A program made the position numbers and the translations under genes. From contig DAZV01000049.1 in assembly GCA_002083825.1 (NCBI GenBank), forward strand, positions 143,757-207,756: DNA of 64,000 nucleotides, given 5' to 3'. This document shows positions 1 through 8,392 of the stretch, piece after piece; within the stretch, counting starts at the first letter, position 1, and every line of letters starts with the position of its first letter. Under the pieces are notes generated by a model, which saw only the letters and a program-made list of their open reading frames with translations, was not told the origin of the DNA and did not search any database. Source of the DNA: Candidatus Sericytochromatia bacterium S15B-MN24 CBMW_12. GTDB taxonomy: Bacteria > Cyanobacteriota > Sericytochromatia > S15B-MN24 > UBA4093.

Positions 1-89
1 AGATGGTCCAGGACTGGGCTCCCGGCAGCGGTCTCGAGGACTACGTCGCATCGGCGATGATCCAGGCACGGAAGCCGGAGGCCCTGTGA
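1..89 (+). CDS. C-terminal end of an unidentified protein (partial)
   Basis: An open frame enters from the left edge and ends at the TGA at 87-89. About 28 residues are visible, ending in ARKPEAL. Its stop overlaps the GTG start of the arsenate reductase gene (GTGA overlap), the usual sign of a translationally coupled operon. Too little is visible to name the protein; another arsenic-resistance or redox function would be natural from context, but that is inference. Confidence 0.45.
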   Translation, partial: MVQDWAPGSGLEDYVASAMIQARKPEAL

Positions 90-499
90 AGACGGTTCTC
101 TTCGCCTGCGTCCACAACACAGGCCGCAGCCAGATGGCCGAGGCCTTCTTCAACCGGATAGCGGATCCGAGCCAGGCCAAGGCGGTCTCGGGCGGCACGG
201 AGCCGGCGACCGAGATGAACCCGACCGTGCTGGGGGTGATGAACGAAATCGGCATCGACCTCGTCGGCGAGGCGCATCACCCGAAGATCGCCAACCTGGA
301 GGAACTCGGCGAGGGCGACCGCGCCATCTCGATGGGCTGCGGCGTGAGCCTGGCATGCCCCGCCAAGCTGGGCAAGGTGGAGGACTGGGGTCTGGAGGAT
401 CCCAAGGGCCAGCCGATCGAGCGCGTGCGCGAGATCCGAGATGATATCCGGCTCCGGGTCGCCGAACTCGTCCAAGACCTGGGCGTCCAAAAGCCCTAA
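86..499 (+). CDS. arsC: Thioredoxin-dependent arsenate reductase (LMW phosphatase fold)
   Basis: This 137-residue cytoplasmic enzyme should reduce arsenate to arsenite for efflux. The N-terminal P-loop reads CVHNTGRS (C8 to S15), the low-molecular-weight phosphatase/ArsC signature. Further cysteines at C85 and C91 (MGCG...ACP) match the resolving pair of the thioredoxin-coupled ArsC class, and the WGLEDPKG segment matches the family's aspartate loop. Length is typical. The GTG start overlaps the upstream stop codon. A strong hairpin terminator follows at once, so this is the last gene of its operon. A plain protein tyrosine phosphatase is less likely because all three redox cysteines are present. 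Confidence 0.9.
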   Translation: MKTVLFACVHNTGRSQMAEAFFNRIADPSQAKAVSGGTEPATEMNPTVLGVMNEIGIDLVGEAHHPKIANLEELGEGDRAISMGCGVSLACPAKLGKVEDWGLEDPKGQPIERVREIRDDIRLRVAELVQDLGVQKP

Positions 500-518
500 T
501 CGAGGGGGATTCCACGGC

Positions 519-551
519 GGGGGGCTGTCTCACGGTTCGAGACAGCCCCCC
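519..551. terminator. Bidirectional rho-independent terminator
   Basis: A perfect 13-bp stem (519-531 with 539-551) and a 7-base loop lie between the convergent arsC and UspA genes. It abuts the UspA stop codon and can serve both strands. Confidence 0.8.
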
Positions 552-555
552 GAGG

Positions 556-1389
556 TCATATCCTGGCGGTCATGACGGGCCAACGCGAACGATTCAGGAC
601 GGTCCGCAGGGTCTTGGCGTGGGCATGCTCGAGCTCTCCATGCCAGCCGATGACGATGAGATCGGGGGCGTGCCGCTCGGCCAGGTCCAGAATCGCGTCG
701 CCTGGACTCCCCTTGCCCAAGGTGAGCGTGACGTCCACGGGCCTTTCGCCGCCACAGTGACACTCGAAGAAGCGGTGGAGAAACTCCCGCTTCCACTCGG
801 CCCACTCGTACTGCGGCTGATCGATGAACGAGGGAAAGCCCATGGCTCCCGGCTCGCTTGGGGGCAAGGCTCCTCCCACGTAGAGAATCTCGAGCTTGGA
901 CGAGGTCCGGACGGCCATCTCGATGGCCAGAGGGGCCACCGAAGCGGTGCTCGGTGTGCCGTCCAGGGGCAGCAGGACCACGCCGCCCTCACCCCAGCGC
1001 GCGCGAACGGTCGGGGGAACGAGCAGGACCGGGCATGGCGCATTCAGCAACAGGCTCCGAGCGACGGGCCCCGGATCCAAGAGACCGGGGTTCAGCCCGA
1101 CCAGCAGCACGCTGCTCCTTCGCTCGCGCGCGAAACGGGGGATGACCTCCTCCGGCGCGCCCTCCAGCGGTTCGAGCACGATCCCCGCCAGGTCCTGGGG
1201 CGCCAGCTCCAGATGCTCGAGAACGCCCTCGGTGGACAAGGCGGGAACGGCGGCATGGATCATCGTCACGCTCCGATCCAGCCGAGCGCAGAGGGCCCGC
1301 GCGACGCTCAGCGCCGCCGCCACGTGGCGCGGTTCGTCCAGGGCCAAGAGTACGGGACCCTCGGCTAGGGGGAGGGGGCTACCATCCAT
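556..1389 (-). CDS. Tandem-domain universal stress protein (UspA family)
   Basis: The 277-residue protein contains two UspA folds, roughly residues 1-130 and 135-277. The first opens with GPVLLALDEPRH, the second with GVVLLPLDGTPS, and the last ends in DLIVIGWHGELEH and a PVMTARI-type terminal strand. The canonical G-x2-G-x9-G-S/T ATP motif is degraded, so nucleotide binding is uncertain. The start is fixed by GAAGGAGGA nine bases upstream. The gene overlaps the end of the HAD-GH65 gene by 25 bases and is the third cistron of that operon. A role in stress or energy-state response is family inference. Confidence 0.85.
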   Translation of the reverse strand: MDGSPLPLAEGPVLLALDEPRHVAAALSVARALCARLDRSVTMIHAAVPALSTEGVLEHLELAPQDLAGIVLEPLEGAPEEVIPRFARERRSSVLLVGLNPGLLDPGPVARSLLLNAPCPVLLVPPTVRARWGEGGVVLLPLDGTPSTASVAPLAIEMAVRTSSKLEILYVGGALPPSEPGAMGFPSFIDQPQYEWAEWKREFLHRFFECHCGGERPVDVTLTLGKGSPGDAILDLAERHAPDLIVIGWHGELEHAHAKTLRTVLNRSRWPVMTARI

Positions 1390-4300
1390 GTCCAGGTTCC
1401 TCCTTCGAAGCGAGCCCGGTGACGGCCGGGTGAAAGCTCTCGGATCGCGCCCTCCCCGAGGTGAATCGGGACGGGGACGGAACAGTCGATCTCGAGGTCC
1501 GTGGGGGTCAAGGAGATGCCCAACCGCTGACCGCGGTAGTGAAAGGCGAATTCCAGGGACTGCCACTCCGCGGGCAGGTTGGGATCCAGCGCGAGCCCGT
1601 CCTCCCGGACGTGCATTCCCGCGAAGCCGAAGACGACCACTTGCCAGAGGCAGCCGAGCGCCGCCATGTGGAGGCCCTCGGAGGCATTTCCCATGCGGTT
1701 GCTCAGATCGATGGCCGAGGCGAAGCGGAAGTAGTGCAGCGCCATCGAGAAATCGCCGAGCTTGGCCGCGACCAGGGCGTGAACGCCCGGGGAAAGCGAA
1801 CTCCCGTGTCCGGACCGCGGCTCGTAGTAGCGAAAATCCGCCCGCCGTGTCTCAGGCGGAAAGCGCTCCCAGAGCAGAAACAGGAGCATGACGACATCCG
1901 CCTGCTTGATCACCTGCGTTTCGCGGATGCTTCGACCGAGGAGCACGTCCATGGGGATCGTGCGGTCGGCGTAGCGGGTCATGTCGAGGTCTTCGAGCTG
2001 GAAGTAGCCCGCGAACTGCTCGTGGATCCCGCGCTCGGGATCGAAGCCCGTCACCAGGCACTGGGCCTCGTGGAGCCAGGCCTCGGGCTCCGTTTCCCGA
2101 ACGTCTCGACCCTCCAGGCCAGCCTCCTGGACGCTCGGGCTCAAGCCGATCCGCTGGGCCAAGGCGTCCCAAGCCTCGGGCCGCTCCGCGCGCAGCCAGG
2201 CGGCGACCCGATTCCCCAGTTCCAGGCAGAACCGGGCCATTCCGTTGGTGTAGGCGTTGTCGTCCACGTCCTCATGGTACTCATCCGGCCCGACGACATG
2301 CCGGATATGCCCGCATCCCTCCGCATCCCGCGCGATCCGGCTCGCCCAGAACCGCGCGACCTCCAGGACGATCTCGGCTCCCGTCTCCGCCATGAAGGCG
2401 TCGTCCCCGGTGGCTTGCCAGTACTTCCAGACGCCGTGGACCACGGCCGACGAGACATGATGCGCCAACTTTCCGGTCAGGATGGGAACGCGCTCCCCGT
2501 CGAAGCCGATGACCGACTCCGGGGCGGTTTCCTCTCCGGTGTCGGTCGATTCCCAGGCATAGAGCGCTCCGCGGTAGCCCATGGCGTTCGCGCGCCGACG
2601 GGCGGCATCGAGCGTATGGTAGCGGTACATGAGCAGTGCCTTGGCGGACGGCGGATGGGTGTGAAGGTAGAAGGGCAGCATGTAGATCTCCGTGTCCCAG
2701 AAGACATGCCCCTTGTAGCCCTCGCCGGTCAGGGCTCGCGCACCGACCGAAACCCGGTAATCACCCGGGTCGGCGGCGCCTATCAGGTGGTAAGTTGCGA
2801 AACGAAGCGCGTGCTGGGCCTCGGCATCCCCCGAGATGCGGATGTCCGCGTCCTCCCAGCGGGAGGCCCATGCGGCTTCGTGGGCGTCAGCGAAACCCTC
2901 CAGGTTCAGCGGAAGGAGGCGGTCGGCATGCGCGCGGGCCGAGCGGGCGGGATCGGGATCATCCCGCTCGGTGTAAGCCGCGAAGCCCCTCCGGAGGGTC
3001 AGGGGTTCCGCCATGCGCCCGTCGAGGCGCCAGCGCGTCTCCACCGTCGCCCCCTGGATCAGGGCTTCGGGGACGGCGGACGGATCGGTCTCGGCCGCGC
3101 CGGCGAACGCCAGCTTGACGGCCGATTGACGGGTCGATAGCAAGAGCAGGGGGGAACCGTCCGCACTCACGGGCAAGAGGTGGACCTCCCCTTCGAAATC
3201 GCGGATCGTGCCGTCGAGGATGCCCGTGAACCGCAGGGGTGCGGAGTAATTCTCCGGGACGATCCAGACATGCTGAAACAGGGCGTGGCGGTCGGAAAGC
3301 GAGGCCCAGCGGGCCTCGTGGACGCGAGTGATGCGGCCTTCCGGGCTGCGGTGCCGCCATGATCTCAGGAGCATCCCTCGCCGCAGGTCGAGCGTTCGGC
3401 GGTGGAGCAGGAGTTCCCCGACGTCGAGGTTCAGGGGCTCGCCGGCCACCTCGATTCGGAGGGCGGGCCAGAAGGGGGCGATCACGAGCTCGGGGAAGCC
3501 GGCCCGTCCGGGGTCGAAGATGCCGGCCAGGAAGCATCCGGAGCGAGAGGACGGCCCATCCTCCATGAGGGAGCCGCGCGTTCCCGAATAGCCGTTCGAG
3601 AGGGCGAAGCGCGACTCCACCTCGTGCTCGGACGGGGGCAGGAAGCCTGTCTCGCTCAGGTTCCAGGCGGGATCCAGGGAGGGGATGAAGATCGCCGGAA
3701 GGGTGGCCAGCCTGATCGTCGCCTGCTCGGCCAAGAGCGTCTTGAACCGGGCGGGCCCGCCTTTCAGGTGGTGGACGCCCTCGGGAACGCCGTTAGGCTC
3801 CGATCCGACCGAGACGAAGGTCACGTGCCGGGCCTCGGGGATGCGCATCTGGGAGTCGCTGCCGGGGAATCCCGCGAGCCCTCCGAACTCGTCTCCCGCC
3901 ACCAGGACGGCCTCGCTCGGGAGGCCCAGGGCGGGGGCGAGGTCGCGCAGGACCCAGGCCATGGAGTCTCCCTTGTCGGTGAGGCCGACCTCGACGTGCT
4001 TGACGTCGCTGGTGATCCGCGCGTCGGGCAGCCCCTCGGCGATCGCCAGGCGCCTGGCCTCATCGATGGCGAATCCCAGCCCACCGGGTAAGCCTGCGGC
4101 TTCGAAGCGGGCGTTCACGGCCGACAGCAGCTCGCCGATCCGGGCCTTGGGGGGATCGCGCCAGTCGGGAAGGGGAATGAGATCGATCTTGCGGCGGTTG
4201 AGGCGATCGAAGACCACCGCGATGGGCAGGCCCGTACGCTGCTCGAGAGCTTCTGCGAGGCGCGTGGCGATGCGGTCGAGCGCGGCGTTCTCCGAGGCGG

Positions 4301-4610
4301 TCGCCCGGCGAAGAACGATACGCTGGACGGTCCCGTCCGGGGCGAAGGCGTAGACCTCGGAGCCGCGGTTGGTGGCGGCGTAGAGTCGCCCGCGGGGCAC
4401 GGCCTTGCCCTGGAAGTCGAGCTGCCCGGCGATGTTGGCGATGTTCGTGCCCGTGACGATGACGCAAGCGATGCCCCGGTTCAGGAGGGTGAGCAGGCGA
4501 TCCAGCAGCTCCGTGGCGTCCTCCCGGCGATCGACCACGGCGGTGCCGTCCCAGTCGAAGACGATGAGCGGGTAGGCCCGGCGGGGGATGGCGCGATCGC
4601 CCTCGCTCAT
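1365..4610 (-). CDS. HAD phosphatase-GH65 disaccharide phosphorylase fusion
   Basis: This 1081-residue protein joins two enzymes. Residues ~12-300 form a HAD-type phosphatase domain with motif I FDWDGT (D19, D21), a VTGT motif II and a GDEFGG motif IV; the layout resembles trehalose-/sucrose-6-phosphate phosphatases. Residues ~310-1075 form a GH65 catalytic module with GHVFWDTE, the acid motif GPDEYHE (E777) and the phosphate-site segment VIKQADVV, as in trehalose, kojibiose and maltose phosphorylases. Sugar specificity cannot be read. A phosphatase joined to a phosphorylase suggests coupled turnover of a disaccharide or its phosphate. Its ATG overlaps the dehydrogenase stop. Known GH65-HAD fusions usually have beta-phosphoglucomutase at the C-terminus; here the HAD is N-terminal. 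Confidence 0.88.
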   Translation of the reverse strand: MSEGDRAIPRRAYPLIVFDWDGTAVVDRREDATELLDRLLTLLNRGIACVIVTGTNIANIAGQLDFQGKAVPRGRLYAATNRGSEVYAFAPDGTVQRIVLRRATASENAALDRIATRLAEALEQRTGLPIAVVFDRLNRRKIDLIPLPDWRDPPKARIGELLSAVNARFEAAGLPGGLGFAIDEARRLAIAEGLPDARITSDVKHVEVGLTDKGDSMAWVLRDLAPALGLPSEAVLVAGDEFGGLAGFPGSDSQMRIPEARHVTFVSVGSEPNGVPEGVHHLKGGPARFKTLLAEQATIRLATLPAIFIPSLDPAWNLSETGFLPPSEHEVESRFALSNGYSGTRGSLMEDGPSSRSGCFLAGIFDPGRAGFPELVIAPFWPALRIEVAGEPLNLDVGELLLHRRTLDLRRGMLLRSWRHRSPEGRITRVHEARWASLSDRHALFQHVWIVPENYSAPLRFTGILDGTIRDFEGEVHLLPVSADGSPLLLLSTRQSAVKLAFAGAAETDPSAVPEALIQGATVETRWRLDGRMAEPLTLRRGFAAYTERDDPDPARSARAHADRLLPLNLEGFADAHEAAWASRWEDADIRISGDAEAQHALRFATYHLIGAADPGDYRVSVGARALTGEGYKGHVFWDTEIYMLPFYLHTHPPSAKALLMYRYHTLDAARRRANAMGYRGALYAWESTDTGEETAPESVIGFDGERVPILTGKLAHHVSSAVVHGVWKYWQATGDDAFMAETGAEIVLEVARFWASRIARDAEGCGHIRHVVGPDEYHEDVDDNAYTNGMARFCLELGNRVAAWLRAERPEAWDALAQRIGLSPSVQEAGLEGRDVRETEPEAWLHEAQCLVTGFDPERGIHEQFAGYFQLEDLDMTRYADRTIPMDVLLGRSIRETQVIKQADVVMLLFLLWERFPPETRRADFRYYEPRSGHGSSLSPGVHALVAAKLGDFSMALHYFRFASAIDLSNRMGNASEGLHMAALGCLWQVVVFGFAGMHVREDGLALDPNLPAEWQSLEFAFHYRGQRLGISLTPTDLEIDCSVPVPIHLGEGAIRELSPGRHRARFEGGTWTWMVAPSP

Positions 4611-5623
4611 GGCATGAGGATCCCGGGTACCGGGTTCAGGAGCTTGCCGTTCAAGAAGGCGCGGATGTTGTCCAGGCTGATGTCCACCAGGCGCTGGACT
4701 CCCTCCCGGGTGAAGAAGGCCGAGTGCGGCGTGACGATCACGTTCTCATGGCGCAGCAGGGCATGGCAGAAGGCGAGCTGGCGAAGCTGGGTCTGGCTCA
4801 GGGAGCGGTGCAGGAGTTCCGCCTCGTCCTTGATGAGTTCCTCCCCTTCGAGCACGTCCAGCCCCGCCCCCGCGATCCAGCCCTCGTGCATCGCCCGGCA
4901 GAGCGCCTCGGTGTCGACGATGGGGCCGCGCGCGGTGTTGATGAGGAGGGCGGTCGGCTTCATGCGCCGAAGCTGCTCCTCCCCGATCAGGTGGTGGGTC
5001 TCCGGCACGAGGGCGGCATGGAGCGAGACGATGTCGGCCTGCATGAGAAGTTCGTCGAGCGGGACGTAGCGGAAGCCTTCTTTGGCGGCGAGTTCGGGTT
5101 GCTCGTGCGGGTCGAAGGCGATCGCCTCCATCCCGAACCCCCGACCGATGCGCAGGGCTTGCCTCCCGATCTTTCCGGCGCCCACGACGCCCAGGGTCTT
5201 CCCCATCAGATCGATTCCCTCGAGCCCTTCCAGCGAGAAATCCATGCCGCGCGTCTTGCGGATGGCCGTCGGGAGGTTTCGCGCCAGGGCCAGGATCAAG
5301 GCGAAGGCGTGCTCGGCGACCGTGTTCTCGCCGTAAGAGGGCACGTAGGTGACCTCCACTCCTCGATTCCGGCAGGCGGCCACGTCGATGTGGTCGTGGC
5401 CGGTCGACCGGGTGACGATGAACTTAAGCTTGGGCATCTGATCGAGCAGGGCCTGGGTGACCCTCGAATAGATGAAGACCGACAAAATCTCGGCCTCGGC
5501 GGCCCGAGCGACCGTCTGCGGGCCGAGGGCTTCCGAGACGATCCGAACCTCGTGGCCCGGGAACTCGGCCGCCTCGACCCGCGCGCGCTCGTAGGGGGCG
5601 ACCTCGAAGAAGGCGATCTGCAT
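4607..5623 (-). CDS. D-isomer-specific 2-hydroxyacid dehydrogenase (D-lactate dehydrogenase-like)
   Basis: This NAD-dependent oxidoreductase of 338 residues has the Rossmann motif GVVGAGKIG in its middle third, the TARGPIVD arginine segment and a C-terminal TPHSAFFT catalytic histidine. It closely resembles fermentative D-lactate dehydrogenases. The ATG at 5623 is chosen because GGAGGG lies seven bases upstream; a longer reading (13 residues more) would run through a leader hairpin. It is the first gene of the three-gene operon and overlaps the HAD-GH65 gene. Its job may be to reduce a 2-oxoacid derived from sugar breakdown. Confidence 0.88.
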   Translation of the reverse strand: MQIAFFEVAPYERARVEAAEFPGHEVRIVSEALGPQTVARAAEAEILSVFIYSRVTQALLDQMPKLKFIVTRSTGHDHIDVAACRNRGVEVTYVPSYGENTVAEHAFALILALARNLPTAIRKTRGMDFSLEGLEGIDLMGKTLGVVGAGKIGRQALRIGRGFGMEAIAFDPHEQPELAAKEGFRYVPLDELLMQADIVSLHAALVPETHHLIGEEQLRRMKPTALLINTARGPIVDTEALCRAMHEGWIAGAGLDVLEGEELIKDEAELLHRSLSQTQLRQLAFCHALLRHENVIVTPHSAFFTREGVQRLVDISLDNIRAFLNGKLLNPVPGILMP

Positions 5624-5633
5624 GCGACCCTCC

Positions 5634-5659
5634 GGTAGTCGGGCACCCTCCCGACTACC
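5634..5659 (-). promoter_or_regulatory. Leader hairpin beside the dehydrogenase ribosome-binding site
   Basis: A perfect 10-bp inverted repeat (5634-5643 with 5650-5659) with a 6-base loop lies in the transcribed leader. It ends immediately before the GGAGGG Shine-Dalgarno of the dehydrogenase gene. It could stabilise the mRNA, bind a regulator as DNA or affect ribosome access. Confidence 0.5.
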
Positions 5660-5670
5660 CATTCCTTGAC

Positions 5671-5700
5671 ATCATAGATTCAAGATTGTTTCGAGAGCAA
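5671..5700 (-). promoter_or_regulatory. Sigma-70-type promoter of the dehydrogenase/GH65/Usp operon
   Basis: On the minus strand TTGCTC (5695-5700) and TATGAT (5671-5676) are separated by 18 bases. The start of transcription would fall just upstream of the leader hairpin. Confidence 0.55.
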
Positions 5701-5770
5701 CGTCGCATGGGCTTGAGGAAAATGGGCCAAATGGGCCATTCCCCCTCATGGCAAGTGGCCTAGCGGCCGC

Positions 5771-7105
5771 TCAATGACCCCGATGCGGGGGGCGCATCCG
5801 GACGAAGACCCGAAACGACAGCGGCATCGCTCCGTAGCTCGGCTCGAGCTCGGCCGGCATGGCATGCAGGGTGACGTCCCCTCCGACGCCGATCACGACG
5901 GGCTCCAGGCGCACGTCCCGGATCAGGCCGAGCGTCAGGGCATGGATGCGGGAAATCGGGCCGCCCGGAATCCCCCCGCCCAGCCCCTCCTTGTCGACCC
6001 CTTCGTAACGGCCGTAGGCGTGGTTGCGGGCAGCCCAATCCAGGGTCGATTCGACCAGCATGCTGTTGCTCACCTCGATTGGAGCTTCGGCCAGCTCTCG
6101 GTTCTGTCCCCAGACCAGCGAGCTCGCCCAGTTGCCGAAAGGCATCGGTTGGTTGTGGTGCAACGAGGCGGTCGAACGAACGAGATCCCCCGGTTCGAGC
6201 TCCTCGGGGTTGGTCAGGTATCCCGAGGAGAGCTGCATCACCCAGTTCCTGGAAGGGGATAAGCTCAGTCGGGCAGCGACCGAGTCCAGAGGACCGAAAT
6301 CGATGTTCGATCGGTTCTCGTCGGGCTCCTTGCCGCGGAACCACGAGCCTTCCAGCTGCCAGCGGTTCCACTGGAGTCCTCCGGTCAGGACCCCCATCGC
6401 GATGTGGGTCGAGTCCTGCAGGTGGTGGGAGAGGGGAGCCATCGCGTTGTCGGCGGCCGAGGCCCGGTGCATGTAGGCGTTTGGACCCAATGCCGGCTCG
6501 CCGACGGGCCCCCCGTAGAAAAAGACGGCGGAACCGGTCGCTAGGGGAACGGTATAGCGTCCCGCCAATTCCATGAATAGATCGTGGGGATGCTGGCGGT
6601 CGACGAGAGGCCGTCCTCCGAAGCTCTCCCCGGTCTGGAACAGCTGTGCCGTTCCCCCAGGCGGGGTCGTGAAGGGATCGAGACTCCCCATGGCCCTCAG
6701 GTCGAGGATGCCGGCACCGAGCACCCGAGAGCCCATGAGCATGCCCCAGTTGGGGAAGGATAGTTCCCCGTAACCCCTGGGTCCCGAGGCTCCGTTCCAG
6801 GACAGCATGCCGTTGCCATGGAGCTGCCACAGCCAAGCCCCCTGCATCCGCATCTCCATCCCCATCGGCGAGGATTCGGGCTGCCAGCTGGTCCCCGAGC
6901 CATGCAGGCTCATCCTTCTCCCCAGCACCCCCATGGGATCGGCCTGGAGGTCTCGGGGAGATAGTTCCAGCCCCGATGGTCTGCCGGCCGGCCCGACCGT
7001 CGCGGGGGGCGCCGCGCGCCGGGCATGATCCTCATGCTGAGCCTGGGCGGACGGCGCGACCAGCAGGCCCGTCGCCGCGACGGCAGCGAGTCGTCGCATG
7101 CGCAT
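5771..7105 (-). CDS. Predicted outer-membrane beta-barrel-like protein, uncharacterised family
   Basis: A 444-residue exported protein. The start at 7105 has AGGAGGG six bases upstream; residues 1-22 form a signal peptide ending near SAQAQ, followed by a His-rich stretch. The mature part is Gly/aromatic-rich with alternating polar-apolar segments, consistent with a barrel. Motifs such as MLMGSRVLG, QTGESFGGRPLVDRQHPHDLFMEL and HIAMGVLTGG recall an uncharacterised outer-membrane family that I associate with metal-resistance loci (from memory, not searched). No transport function can be assigned. It stands alone, ending within a gene-poor spacer with repeated TGGGCC motifs. Confidence 0.65.
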   Translation of the reverse strand: MRMRRLAAVAATGLLVAPSAQAQHEDHARRAAPPATVGPAGRPSGLELSPRDLQADPMGVLGRRMSLHGSGTSWQPESSPMGMEMRMQGAWLWQLHGNGMLSWNGASGPRGYGELSFPNWGMLMGSRVLGAGILDLRAMGSLDPFTTPPGGTAQLFQTGESFGGRPLVDRQHPHDLFMELAGRYTVPLATGSAVFFYGGPVGEPALGPNAYMHRASAADNAMAPLSHHLQDSTHIAMGVLTGGLQWNRWQLEGSWFRGKEPDENRSNIDFGPLDSVAARLSLSPSRNWVMQLSSGYLTNPEELEPGDLVRSTASLHHNQPMPFGNWASSLVWGQNRELAEAPIEVSNSMLVESTLDWAARNHAYGRYEGVDKEGLGGGIPGGPISRIHALTLGLIRDVRLEPVVIGVGGDVTLHAMPAELEPSYGAMPLSFRVFVRMRPPHRGH

Positions 7106-7210
7106 GGCAAACCCTCCTCTAAAAAACGTCTCCCCCATCCTGGGCAGGACGGGAGAGAAGCGCGAGGGCCAAAAGTTACGAGGGGAGCCCGCAGGCTTTG
7201 GAAGCGTCGG

Positions 7211-7588
7211 TCAGGACGGGGGAGGCTGATCGCCCCGCCGGGCCGGACGCCAGCCCGCCTTTTCGGCGTAGGCGTCGGAGGTCAGGATGTCCGCCAGTTC
7301 CTGGACCTTGGGGGCCAGGGGCGAGTCGGATCGCGCGAACTCGACGACCGGTCGGTTGCGCTCGGCGTGATTGGCGGCGTCCGTCACGATCACGAAGAGG
7401 TAGCTGAGATCGACCCCCACGGGGTCGACGGGCCGGAACTGGCGGATGAGCCCCCGAAGTCCGCGCCCTTGGGGGGCGCCGGCGTTCAGGTAGTCACGCA
7501 GCACGGCGATCGCCAGGTCCGCCTCCTCGGCTCCGAGCCGGCCCTCATGGGCCTCCAACTGGGCCTTGAAGTCGTCGAGAGCCGCCAT
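7211..7588 (-). CDS. Hypothetical protein, 125 residues
   Basis: I do not recognise this protein. It is soluble, with a helical charged N-terminus (MAALDDFKAQLEAHEGRL), a central RGLIRQFRPVDPVGVDLSYLF segment and a Pro-rich basic tail (GWRPARRGDQPPPS). Its ATG overlaps the stop codon of the upstream exonuclease gene (TGATG), so the two are almost certainly co-transcribed and coupled. A role linked to the exonuclease is only contextual. Confidence 0.7.
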   Translation of the reverse strand: MAALDDFKAQLEAHEGRLGAEEADLAIAVLRDYLNAGAPQGRGLRGLIRQFRPVDPVGVDLSYLFVIVTDAANHAERNRPVVEFARSDSPLAPKVQELADILTSDAYAEKAGWRPARRGDQPPPS

Positions 7589-8163
7589 CAGCCGAAGAGG
7601 CCCATCTGCAAGGCGGGCTTGAAGTCGGCCAGCTTGCGCATGACCTCGCAAAGCTTCTCCACGTCGAACATCGCCCGGTGATGACCGGTCTTGTCGAGGT
7701 TGAAGTGGTTGAGCAAGCTCTTGAGGCCGAAGGTCTTGAGCTGGCCGGGGCGCCCCAGGGTCCAGATGGCGAGGGCCTGGGTGTCGATCTTGCACTTCTC
7801 GAGGGGAACGGCCCAGATCTTGTGGCGCACCTCGGCGGCCTTGAGGAAGTCCCAGTCGAAGTCGATGTTGTGAGCCACCGCGTACATCATGCCGTGGCGC
7901 TCGGCGAAGGCCTTGAGGTTCCGGAAGGCAACTTCCGGGTCGGGCGCCGTCTTGAGCTGCTCCGGGGTGATCCCGTTGACCTCCATGGCCTGCTTTTCGA
8001 TTTCCGCCCCCTCGTAGGGCTTCATCAGGGTCTCGAAACGGTCGAGTTCCTTGAGGGTGGCCATGTCGAGGACGATGGCGGCTATCTCGATGGGGGCGTG
8101 CTTTTTCGGATCCGTTCCGGTGGTCTCGAAATCGAAGACGAAGAACTTGGTGGGCGTGCTCAT
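7588..8163 (-). CDS. DnaQ-like 3'-5' exonuclease (DEDDh family)
   Basis: This 191-residue protein has the exonuclease signatures in order: DFETTG at residues ~10-15 (Exo I), HNIDFDWDF in the middle (Exo II) and HRAMFDVEKL near the end (Exo III, DEDDh histidine and aspartate). It therefore should be a metal-dependent 3'-5' DNA or RNA exonuclease, either proofreading-like or an RNase T/oligoribonuclease-type enzyme. The start is chosen from AGGAG six bases upstream. A TATAAT box lies at 8201-8206 on the same strand. It is followed by a coupled hypothetical gene. A second, different DnaQ-like enzyme occurs at 25967. Confidence 0.85.
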   Translation of the reverse strand: MSTPTKFFVFDFETTGTDPKKHAPIEIAAIVLDMATLKELDRFETLMKPYEGAEIEKQAMEVNGITPEQLKTAPDPEVAFRNLKAFAERHGMMYAVAHNIDFDWDFLKAAEVRHKIWAVPLEKCKIDTQALAIWTLGRPGQLKTFGLKSLLNHFNLDKTGHHRAMFDVEKLCEVMRKLADFKPALQMGLFG

Positions 8164-8280
8164 GACTACTCCTGGGCAAGGGGCGCGGGGGGATGCGCCC
8201 ATTATAGCAAGCGAAACGCCCCGGAGACGAGCCGCAGGGCTCCGTCGTGGCGCGCTGCACCCTCCCGCCAGAAATCGGGG

Positions 8281-8310
8281 GCGACAAACCATGCGATTCC
8301 AGGTTAAAAT
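8281..8310 (+). promoter_or_regulatory. Putative promoter of the esterase gene
   Basis: GCGACA (8281-8286) and TAAAAT (8305-8310) are 18 bases apart, about 80 bases before the esterase start, in the divergent spacer with the exonuclease gene. The -35 box matches consensus at four of six bases. Confidence 0.35.
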
Positions 8311-8392
8311 AACGGGAATCTGGGGTTCGCCTGCGTGTCATTCCTGGACTCGGCCGGCCCTATTGGCGCTTACACGGTTGTAGCGAGAACGG

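Noticed and set aside
1461..3140. Long open frame on the plus strand opposite the HAD-GH65 gene
   Set aside because: High GC makes long antisense frames common. It lacks recognisable domains and lies wholly under a gene with clear motifs.
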